Part shown: positions 55,022-64,000 of the stretch, piece after piece
How positions within the stretch are numbered: position 1 is the stretch's first letter
Layout of the letters: every line of letters starts with the position of its first letter
NCBI GenBank assembly: GCA_031761405.1
Contig: JASEVX010000007.1
Span: 59,607,135-59,671,134 of the forward strand
Source: Serripes groenlandicus
Lineage: Eukaryota; Mollusca; Bivalvia; Cardiida; Cardiidae
Length of the DNA stretch: 64,000 bases
Direction: 5' to 3'
Program-made: the position numbers and the translations under genes
The notes under the pieces: model-generated
Told to the model about the DNA's origin: nothing
Seen by the model: only the letters and a program-made list of their open reading frames with translations
The model's database searches: none

Positions 55022-58000
55022 CTTTAACGCGGATATCAACAATTGTTCAGTCATATCACGGCGGCCAGTTCACTTACTCATATGTTACCTGGTTTTCTCA
55101 CACCAGTACTCCACACAACATACTTTCCAAGCAACTGACTGCTTTTCCACATAGACTGTTAGCCCATTGGTGAAAGACGAATTACGCTTGTCATAAGCTT
55201 GTCGAGCTTGGGCTCGAAATCACAACCCCTGGATTGACGGTCCGCGTCGCTACCGACTGAGCTACCGGGGCTCGGCTGTACCGGTGTTAGGATAAATTAT
55301 ACCGGTAGTACTGGTATTTTACCCAGGAAACGCTGTGGTATAACAGAAATACTTTTAAAACCGGCTTTAAACTCAATTCAAACAAGCAAACAAACAAACG
55401 AATATAATAATGAAAACAACATTCATTCTAAGGTGTTTTACGCCGCTTTCAACAATTGTTCAGTTATATCACGGCGTTGCCTGGGTAAGTTTCCAGTACT
55501 TATGGTCCATCATTTATCCTGACATCAGTCAGTCAGTCGTTATGCTAACCCCGAAACCCTGAGCGCTAAGAAGGGCAGCCATTATCTCCAATTTTAAAGT
55601 CTTTGTTATGACTCGACCGGGGATCGAACCCGAGATGTAATGTGTAATGGTGTTCCAGTGTATACGTACTGTTCTGTTTGAATATTCATTTTCCACCAAT
55701 ACATGATAATCAATAATTGATTGCTTAATTGATTGATACAGTAAAGGATAGCATAACGAAATTTATAAGCAGATCTACAAAAACTTCCACCTTAATTTGA
55801 CATAATACATGTTATTCCAAATAAATCTCATAAAGCGTAGCAAGCAGAAAGACAACAAAAACGGGACTCCGTTATGCAACTATATCAATAATTGATTGCT
55901 TAATTGATTGACACAGTACTGGATAAAGTAATTTATAAGCAGATCTACAAGCACTTCCACCTTAATTTGACACAATACATGTTATTCCAATTAAATCTTA
56001 TAAAGCGTAGCAAACACAAAGACAAGAAAACTGGGACTCTGTTATGCAATCTATACACGTACTTGAACCACGATTCGCTGAAAATGTATGAAAACTTGTA
56101 TTGACTCGACTCGTGGCAGACGAAAATGAGTCTTGTTACGTGCGCGAAAAGTAAAAACTCTGGATGTGCGTACGCATAGTTTTTCCACAGCGTCAACTTT
56201 TCGCTTTCATTCAGAAAAGTCATAGATGTAACTTCATACGAAAAGCTGGAATTGTAGCCCCGCTAATTCCACGTTCATACCCATACGTACATGCTAAACA
56301 AGAGGGCGTATTAAGAAATGTTTTCTTATTCCGCGACTTCTAGGGAATATAAAGCAATAAACAACGTATGACACATCACTCATCATACTGATCAAATACT
56401 TTTTTTTTTTTAAAGTATTGTAGTCACAGGAAACGTTTCCAATAGCGAACAACTTTCTATTTCTAACCAACAAACTATGTAAAATTAGCCCGGATATGTT
56501 CAGTTGGAAGATTCTATAAAGCGTCCAACGTCCTACAACCTTGCCGCTGTTACGTGACTTATTCAGTCAGTGAATACGACATATTTATACGTATAGTGAC
56601 CATCATATGTTTTCAACATGCGACACTTTAACATGATCTAGATAACCATAAAGCTCGGTAAACAGACTATTTAAAAGTATTTATAGATAAGTAATAACCG
56701 ATAAACGAATCACGATCACTGGTTCCCCCATTATATTCAAAAGTCAGTGTTTTCAGTGTCAATTAGTAATATGGTAAAAAGGCAATTGGTGTGGGGTAAA
56801 GGTTGTACGAAGAAGTATTTGTGCAAATTGGAAAGTTGCCACTTAGATTTTTTTTTTCTTTAGTTAAATCGTTTAATCAGTTAAAAATACGGTGTTTAAA
56901 GTAGGCGAGAGAAAGTGAAAAATAAAACAAACTAGAGCGTATTGCTACACTAGTGTAATTGTACTTGTTTAATGTGTAGTAAGCGCATTATAGCATTGCG
57001 CAACCAGCATGTCAAGTGTTATATGTTACATGTAAGTATTGTTCAATTGAAGAGCGATTAAATCACTCTGACATTTCATAAAATGTATTTATTAGATCTT
57101 AAGATCAGATATATTGTTTATCTTTGTTACATTTTACTGAAATGTAAAACCGTTACATTTTCTTATAAATTTTAGTCCAAATGAAACCGTGAATAATGTT
57201 TTAACCGTTTCCCTCATACCTCGTTTCCCTTTGCCGCCTCAGCAACAGCATACTTTTAAAAACATTATGAAAACATAATGAGTAAGTTCTCCTTCTGTCA
57301 CAATGCTTTCAACTCTATTCAATAGAAGTAATCCACATGTATCGGCGATACAAAAATGAAGTTATCCTTTTTCTTCAAACGTTATAAACGAAGGCTACAC
57401 CAGGTCAGATGTCATACTGCCTGCTCAATGTTCCGTTTTACTGCATTTTTAGAACTCTGTTTATCGTGACATTTAACCCGCGCCTCCCTATATAACACGA
57501 TGCTACATTGACATTGTTTAATTAGGCAGGTATGTTCAAACGTCCGGACGAACACATGCAAAGTTCATTAAACGAACGTCTGAATGCTACGTTCATGTTG
57601 TAATGTATGCAGTACTAGTACATGCATATGCCTTAAGCATCATTTATACTGTTTACTAAGAGTTGACAAACCTTCCGTTTACTGACTACGATTATCCGAC
57701 ATGTAGTCCTTCATAATAGATGCTTGCTGTATTGGCGAACAATCAAGAGTGGGGTTAGACTGTGCGCAAGTGAAACAAAGCACTAATAGTGCTCGACGCT
57801 CATTTCCATATGTCTAGATAGTTAGGCTCATCTGAACACGAGGTGCTTATGGTTAGCACATTGGATCGTTGGGTGTCCACGGGATGTCTTCCGTTGAGCG
57901 ACTTACGACGTCCTTCGACACTTTCTTAAAATGGCATGAGCCTTAGGTCTTTTCAGAAAGGCTTTAAGAATTGAATTCCCTGCAAAACTATGGTTACCAT

Positions 58001-58820
58001 GGCAACGGTAAGAAAATCTTTTTGTCGAAAAGCATATGCCAGATTTGAAACTAATTGCACAAATGTTCAGCTCATCTGAACACGAGTTACTTATGGTAAG
58101 CTTTCTAAGTCGTTGGATAGATACGACTCGTGTCTGACGGAATCCTATCTTGTTACACAGGCAGATCTGAATCCTCACAATTCGTATCTTTATCGCTTAG
58201 GGTGAGGTTAGGTGGGTTTAACCCTTCCCTTATATAGACGCTTTCTGACGCCTCTGCAGCAGACGGCTGAAAACGAGCAATTTTCCTTTTGTTACCATGT
58301 TTTCAACTCTGTTCAATTATTGTACTTTCATTTAAAGGGAATTTGTTCGGGTATGTTTTCAAAGTCGTCTGCCATAGTTGTCGCATGTGGGAAAGTCAAA
58401 AGTCAAACATCAGGAATGACCGGTTAAAGAATAAAACCTCGAAATCAATGATTGGTCTGACTTCCGGTTCCGGTTATGGCAGCATAACATAGAAATCGCT
58501 CTCGGTGAAAAAATTATATTAATGTAAATTAAAGTTGAATTGGGAATTTGCGTATTGTGAAGGGCATTCAAGAAGTATGGACTAATACAAGCACTAAACA
58601 CACGAAGCTCGAAAAGGTATATTGTACACAGATTGATGTTTTTCGCAAATCTTTGAAATGTTGATGTAACAGTTTATATTAACCGTGGAACAAAGGGACA
58701 CTTTACTGTATCGGTCAGACTGAAGGGTGTATATAGGGTGATCAGTGCTCACTTCAAGGCGTCACGACAAATTAATCATCGATTATACTGGTCATATTTG
58801 TTAAGGCTATTGTTAAGGCT

Positions 58821-59649
58821 ATGAGCACCAACTCTATCAACTCAACTCCTAAGGCACCACAAGGTTCTAAAAAGAGAGCACTTTCATCGCCAGCAGACCA
58901 GCACGAGCTCAAAAAACCCAAGCCTGTGGTTGATTCAAGCATTATGGAAGAACCAATGAGTGAGAAAACAGAAATCACCACTACCATGAATGTTACGTTA
59001 ACTCAGGATCAGATAGATCAGATGACACTTGTATTGAAAGATACATTTGAGCAACAAATGGCCAGCATGGTCCAATATTGTAGATGGTGTTCTTGGCGGA
59101 CTATAGGACCGAATACATACCCTAGAAGAGGAGAATATAAATCTCAAATGTAAAGTGGAGGCCCTCGAGTCTAAGGCGGACAGGGCCGAACAATATAGCA
59201 GAAGGAATTGTCTCCGTCTGTCTGGAATACCGGAGGAAAAGGGCGAATCTGTAGATTCAATAGTTATGAATATTGCGTCTGCAATTGAAACAAATTTAGT
59301 CATCGATGAAATCGACCGCACACATCGGGTAGGAAAACTCGAACCTTCAAGCACCAAACCCAGAGACATTATAATAAAATTCACAAGTTTTCGTGCAAGA
59401 CAGAAAATGATGAGGAATAAGGCCAAACTTAAAGTGATGAACCATAAAACAGTATTTCTGAATGAGGACCTAACTTTGATCCGCAACAAGGTATTTTATT
59501 TGGCAAGGATCCTTGTGAGAGAAAAGAAGCTAGAAGGAGCATGGACTACAGATGGGGTTATACTGGCAACAGATGGAAAACAGAAAGTACATCGCCTGGA
59601 AAGCCAGCATGATCTCGATCTGCTTGTTGCTAGTTGGTGTATTGACTAG
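58821..59649 (+). pseudogene. LINE ORF1 (RNA-binding protein), broken
   Basis: ATG at 58,821 starts a Ser/Pro/Lys-rich N terminus and a helix (TLTQDQIDQMTLVLKDTF). The frame shifts at about 59,075-59,085, and the continuing frame also has a TAG at 59,104-59,106 before a coiled-coil-like stretch. The C-terminal part (59,155-59,649) has EQYSRRNCLRLSGIPE and THRVGK, as in the RRM-type (Transposase_22-like) ORF1 proteins of LINEs, then REKKLEGAWTTDG. It would bind element RNA as a chaperone if intact. At least two lesions. Confidence 0.8.
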
Positions 59650-60383
59650 TTTTTTGTAGACAGTATATACAGAGTGGCTCCCAATTTCAGTTATAACTTT
59701 TTATTCTCAAGCCTGAAAACGTTACGGTTCAACCGGTGTCAAACAGTAACCTATTATGGACTCAAACCTATTGAAAATATACTATATTCGTTGTATAATC
59801 AAACGAATTAATCATTTGTAATTTACAAAATAAAGTTTCCCATTTACCAAGTTGCATGCACTTAATGCACAAGTCACTTAGTTCATGTCTTATATAAGGT
59901 TTCTGTCTATGTGTAATTCATATATATGTAAAGTACCAATTAAGACTTTTCCATTGTACAAATAAGTAAGAATAGTATGATTTAAATAAAAATAAAAACA
60001 TAAACAAAATTATATGACTTGTATGGTATGACAATGATAATCTCCTCCCTTCACTTAACTGTTTTTCACATGCTTCATGTTACAGATAATTCGAGAGTAT
60101 GTGTCTTGCTTCTAACAGTGCTGTGACGGATTGGACAGCACAAATTGCGGTTTTGTCTGAAACGGTACTGGTCGATAATCCATTTACTGTTGTATTTTGA
60201 AAAAACTGATGATGTTGGCTGCTTATATATGTATCCTTGGTACAAATGTGTGTGTACATTACCGTTTGTATATACAGGGTTGCTTGCTGTGCATTATTGA
60301 ATGCGTATAATTTTCACACTAGAAACATGTCTGTATGAATCTAGCAAATTAATGATAGTTATATTGTGAAATTGTTACATTTT
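59650..60383. other. LINE inter-ORF region, no frame
   Basis: AT-rich with no repeats recognised. Contains AATAAAATAAAAACATAAAC near 59,987. Confidence 0.5.
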
Positions 60384-60396
60384 ATGTTATTGAGGT

Positions 60397-60525
60397 TTGC
60401 TTGGGAAGATTGTTGTGTGGAGTACTGGTGTGAGAAAACCAGGGAATGCATGAGTAGGTGAACTGGCCGCCGTGATATGACTGATAAATTGTTAAAAACG
60501 GCGTTAAACCCCAATCAAGCAATCA
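60397..60525 (+). mobile_element. 5'-truncated SINE nested in the LINE
   Basis: SINE 3' half (TGTGGAGTACTGGTGTGAGA, GGTGAACTGGCCGCCGTGAT, AATCAAGCAATCA tail) flanked by the exact 13-bp duplication ATGTTATTGAGGT at 60,384-60,396 and 60,526-60,538. Confidence 0.9.
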
Positions 60526-60530
60526 ATGTT

Positions 60531-60870
60531 ATTGAGGTATTGTATTGTGCAGATAATACTGTGTTTATAGACTACTCAGGCGTATCTTCGCTCAGATTGA
60601 TATATGTTCATACGACTGTTAAATTTTGTCCTAAACAAACAACTCTAGGGAAGAGCATCGATCTGTTAAATACACTTCTATATTGATTTTGACTTATCAA
60701 ATTGAGGTATTGTATTGTGCAGATAATACTGTGTTTATAGACTACTCAGGCGTATCTTCGCTCGGATTGATATATGTTCATACGACTGTTAAATTTTGTC
60801 CTAAACAAACAACTCTAGGGAAGAGCATCGATCTGTTAAATACACTTCTATATTGATTTTGACTTATCAA
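60531..60870 (+). repeat. 170-bp tandem duplication in the LINE
   Basis: ATTGAGGTATTGTATTGTGC begins at 60,531 and 60,701. The two units differ at about one base (CTCAGATTG versus CTCGGATTG), so the duplication is recent, or an assembly slip. Confidence 0.9.
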
Positions 60871-61071
60871 ATCCCTATTTAACTAATTTGTATATATCTG
60901 AACTCACATTGATTTCACTATTCTTTTCTTAAACTATATGCATCTGATTTGTTTAATATCTTTTTTTGATTTTTTTTCCAACTTTTTGCCTTATGTTTTA
61001 AATTGTGTTATATCGGCTGGGTTTTTGAGGTGGGGGACGTCGGTTCTTGATAGCAATTTGAACCGGTATCT

Positions 61072-61302
61072 GTGCGCCAAGCATTTTGTGAAGATTTATT
61101 ATCCACCGTAGGCTGTGACGTTGGTGCTTGGCGCGCGGCTATTGGCTTGTTTCATGCATGTACACATGGCTGCAGCATTAATGGCTACTTTACGGTTAAT
61201 CCTTTACAGGAGTTGTTCGAACTTTCTCATCAGATTTTGACATTTTTATATTTGCTCATTGTATCTCTTAATATATACTGTTTTACCCAGATCCTTACAT
61301 GA
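61072..61302 (+). other. Open frame immediately before ORF2, ends TGA at its ATG
   Basis: In the same frame as ORF2 and separated from it only by TGA-ATG (61,300-61,305). The last ~30 residues are hydrophobic (ILTFLYLLIVSLNIYCF). It may be the original N-terminal extension of ORF2, turned into a separate frame by a nonsense change, or an upstream reading frame that controls re-initiation. Confidence 0.45.
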
Positions 61303-61356
61303 ATGCATTTTTTGCTATTGATACTCTGTGGAGATGTCGAGACCAATCCAGGTCCT
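61303..61356 (+). other. 2A-type ribosome-skipping motif at ORF2 N terminus
   Basis: Residues 1-18 read MHFLLLILCGDVETNPGP, matching the D(V/I)ExNPGP consensus with the hydrophobic lead typical of active 2A sequences. Skipping would occur between G17 and P18 (61,353/61,354) and release the endonuclease-RT protein without its leader. It is a virus-like motif, but here in a retrotransposon. Activity is inferred from consensus, not shown. Confidence 0.85.
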
Positions 61357-64000
61357 CAGCCAGATGTTAATAGGTGTATTTCAATAATGCAATTAAACAT
61401 ACGTAGTATTCGTAACAAAATTGATCATATATCAGAACATTTTTCGGATTTCGACATTTTATGTTTTACAGAAACACATCTTGATGCAAATATTCAAAAT
61501 CAAAATCTCGAAATCGAATCGCATGACAGTACTATGTATAGAAGTGATCTTTCACCACACTCCGGAGGTCTATTGGTTTATGTGTCTAATAAACTCGCAT
61601 CCGAAAGAAGATTAGATCTAGAACTAAACTCTGTTCAATGTATATGGGTTGAAATCAAATACAAATCCTCTAACTTCCTCTTATGTACTGTATATAGACC
61701 TCCTGGAACATGTGTAGCTTTTTGGGATATATTAAATATTAGTCTTGAAAGAGCCTTCGAATCATGTTCAAATATAATTATTGTTGGGGATTTTAATCAA
61801 AATTTACTTAACCCAAATGAACGTCATTTAAATCATATTATTTCACTTAACAACCTTAGTAATGTTATCAAAACCCCCACTCGTATTTCTAACAATTCAG
61901 CAACATTACTTGATCCAATATTAGTTTCAAATTCAATTCGTGTCACAAACTCTGATACACTAGACATAGCAAACAATATAAGTGACCATAAAGCTACTCT
62001 AGTACTAATTGATTTTGACAATATACTTATTTCTTGTACCAAACGTAAAGTATGGCTTTATAACAGAGCTAATTTTGCTGATCTAAACCGATTAATTGAC
62101 AATCAAAACTGGGATTTCATTGACACATTAAACGTAAATAAAAGCTGTGATCGTTTTAACACGATAATTTTGAATCTCATGTCGCAATGTATTCCATCTA
62201 AAACAATTACCATTCGACCTAATGACAGACCTTGGTATGACTCTGAAATAAGACGAATAAGTAGACAACGTGACAGACAAAAGTCCATTGCGACTAAACA
62301 TAGACGTCTTGTAAATTGGGGAAAAATACAAGAAATTAAGAAATAAAGTAAATAATTTAAAGAAATATGCTAAACAAAAGTATTTCAGCAAAATTGAAGA
62401 GTCTCTTATTAACACGCGGTCTGAAAATCCTAAAAAGTATTGGAAACACCTTCGAAGTCTTATCAGTAACAAGAATAAATCAGATTCTATCCCAATTTTG
62501 AAAACTATAGAAAATAACTCAGATGTTTTCCATTTTACAAACGAAGAAAAAGCTGAATGTCTTAATGAATATTTTACTTCTATTTCGACGATAGATGATA
62601 CTGTTGCATTTCTACCCGTTTTCACCCATAACACAGAAAAACGTCTTTCTAATATTAACATTTCTGTTGCTGATGTTGAAGGTATTATTAATTCTTTAGA
62701 TGTTAACAAAGCTGTTGGTCACGACCAAATAAGCCACAAATTGCTTAAATCAACAATGTATAGCATCTCAAAACCTTTATGCAAGCTTTTCAACAAGTCA
62801 CTAGAAAATGATTGTTTTCCAAATATATGGAAAAAAGCAGTTGTAATACCATTATATAAAAAAGGAGACAAGTCTAGCGTTAATAATTATCGACCTATTT
62901 CTTTGTTAAGTTGTATTGGTAAACTCATGGAAAGATGTGTCCACAAATATATATATAATTATCTTAACCTAAATGACTTGATATACAAAAAACAATCAGG
63001 ATTTCTAAAAGGTCATTCCACATCTCACCAATTATTAGAAATATATCACCAAATAGTTACGTCTAGATTCTAAACAAAATTTATGTATGGTATTTTGTGA
63101 CATCTCAAAAGCATTCGACAGAGTCTGGCATAAAGGTCTTCTCTTTAAACTTAATCAACTAGGAATAAGTGGTTCTCTTTTGAACTGGGTGGAAGATTAT
63201 CTTAAACACAGACAGCAATCAGTGATAGTAGGCACAAGTACGTCAAGGTCAAGGCCGATAAATGCTGGTGTACCGCAAGGCTCTGTCCTTGGACCTTTGT
63301 TCTTTTTGGTCTATGTAAATGACATATCTGAAAACCTCCTTAGTATCTCAAGACTATTTGCGGATGATACATCTCTTGCTTGTTCCGCCAGTTCTATCGA
63401 TGACATTGAGGGTATCTTAAACCATGATCTACTTGTTATTTCTGATTGGGCAAAGAGATGGTTAGTAACATTTAATCCGAGCAAGACCGAAGCTCTGATG
63501 TTCTCAAATAAAAGTTCTCCTAAACCTCATTTGGTTTTTAATGATATTCCAATTCAGTTCGTCGAAAGTCATAAACATCTTGGCCTGACTTTTTCTAGCA
63601 ATGGTAAATGGCGGGATCATATAAATCAAATAACAAACTCGGCGTCCAAAGTCCTTGGCATGATGAGAGCGGTTAAATTTAAAATTTGCCGCGATTCTTT
63701 AAACCAAATATATATATCCTTCCTTCGACCAACTCTTGAATATGCTTCTGTAATTTGGGACAACTGTACTAACGCTGAAAAGGACTCTCTTGAAAAAATC
63801 CAAACTCATGCTGCCCGAATAGTAACGGGTCTAACACGGTTTTCTTCACTTGTGAACATCTATAATGAAATAGGATGGTTATCATTAAATGATAGACGCA
63901 AATATCAAAAGCTCGTTTTAACGTACAAAATTGTAAACGGTCTAACGCCAAACTATTTAGCCGACATATTTCCTTCTTCCGTAGCTGAGAGAACATATTA
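61303..64000 (+). pseudogene. LINE ORF2: AP endonuclease and reverse transcriptase, frameshifted
   Basis: Endonuclease: N32 in MQLNIRS, E57 in TETHLD, YRPPG at 131-135, GDFNQN at 162-167 and SDHK at 227-230, so the catalytic residues are kept. The frame ends at 62,346; an extra G in ATTGGGGAAAAATAC near 62,321 is the likely cause, and coding continues in the next frame through NKAVGHDQISHKLL and NNYRPISLL to 63,073. A second shift near 63,055-63,075 moves it to the third frame, with FCDISKAFDRVWH, NAGVPQGSVLGP, FADD (63,357-63,368, the catalytic core) and KHLGLTF, open to the window end. Reverse transcriptase nicks and copies its own RNA in the family. This copy cannot make a full protein without correction. 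Confidence 0.9.

Larger units (their letters stand above)
35621..58451 (+). repeat. Unit B: right copy of the ~23-kb direct duplication
   Basis: Collinear with 1-23,854 (offset 35,620 at the left end, drifting to about 34,597 at the right end through indels). It carries the same CARD exon, SINEs, MITEs and satellites. The junction on its left is abrupt: the 40 bases before 35,621 belong to the single-copy spacer. Because unit A starts at the window edge, whether this junction is the true left border of the repeated unit cannot be judged. The last ~600 bases (57,800-58,451) match 22,500-23,854 with deletions. After the words shared at 23,820-23,854 and 58,415-58,451, the LINE begins. Confidence 0.95.
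58452..64000 (+). mobile_element. CR1/L2-like LINE, 5' end intact, runs off window
   Basis: Starts where unit B stops matching unit A (after AAACCTCGAAATCAATG), giving a 5' UTR of ~370 bp with TCTGACTTCCGGTTCCGG. Order: ORF1 (58,821-59,649), a ~1.4-kb inter-ORF region, then ORF2 with AP-type endonuclease and reverse transcriptase to the window end. No RNase H or terminal repeat is seen. The 2A motif plus endonuclease layout is known for CR1-clade elements of marine invertebrates. ORF1 and ORF2 both have frameshifts, so this copy is not autonomous. Confidence 0.85.

Noticed and set aside
62128..62709. 193-codon minus-strand frame in the LINE
   Set aside because: Shadow of the ORF2 coding strand; low-complexity hydrophobic translation.

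Overview
The window is eukaryotic nuclear DNA: AT-rich, gene-poor, with short phase-consistent exons bounded by GT/AG sites, and packed with tRNA-derived SINEs, MITEs, pearl/Helentron-like tandem-core elements and one CR1/L2-type LINE. This repeat mix and the CARD-family coding exons point to a mollusc, most likely a bivalve. The species cannot be named from sequence alone.

Layout. Unit A (1 to about 23,854) and unit B (35,621 to about 58,451) are two direct copies of the same ~23-kb segment. They are collinear and differ by a few percent of substitutions plus scattered indels. Between them lies an ~11.8-kb spacer (23,855-35,620) seen once. Unit B is interrupted at about 58,452 by a LINE that runs off the right end of the window. 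Units A and B and the spacer also contain older, more diverged duplicated blocks, some direct (7.5-8.6 kb with 19.5-21.1 kb; 5.8-6.5 kb with 13.4-14.25 kb; 3.6-4.9 kb with 9.7-10.3 kb) and some inverted (10.4-12.1 kb with 29.1-30.9 kb; 20.5-21.1 kb with 25.3-25.8 kb; 15.7-17 kb with 33.7-34.3 kb).

Genes. The only convincing host coding sequence belongs to one family, a tandem-CARD (death-fold) protein. Units A and B each carry one intact minus-strand exon (14,050-14,909 and 49,459-50,318). The spacer carries a diverged plus-strand paralogue (gene P). For gene P, exons 27,181-27,393, 28,192-28,606, 32,212-33,041 and 35,054-35,155 join with matching phases into a 519-residue open frame. Unit B also keeps a C-terminal fragment of the same family (41,735-41,925), most of which is deleted in unit A. 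All full copies share two CARD-like helical modules, a CxxC pair between them at identical residue positions (109 and 112 of the open frame) and a CxC after the second module. This suggests a locally expanding family of innate-immune or cell-death adaptors. The function is inferred from the fold only.

Mobile DNA. The LINE (58,452-64,000) has a broken ORF1 and a frameshifted ORF2 with endonuclease and reverse transcriptase. A 2A-type translational-recoding motif (DVETNPGP) sits at the N terminus of ORF2. A 5'-truncated SINE with a 13-bp target-site duplication lies inside it. Other elements include a MULE-like TIR element with a transposase relic, a 577-bp element with 28-bp perfect TIRs that has a paralogous empty site, about ten copies of a ~200-bp MITE with TTAACCCTTTCCC ends, 263-bp palindromic MITEs, and tandem-core elements ending in (GACC)n or (CCGC)n microsatellites.

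Main caveat: two 23-kb copies a few percent apart are what a real recent segmental duplication would look like, but also what two divergent haplotypes joined head-to-tail in an assembly would look like. Sequence alone cannot separate these.
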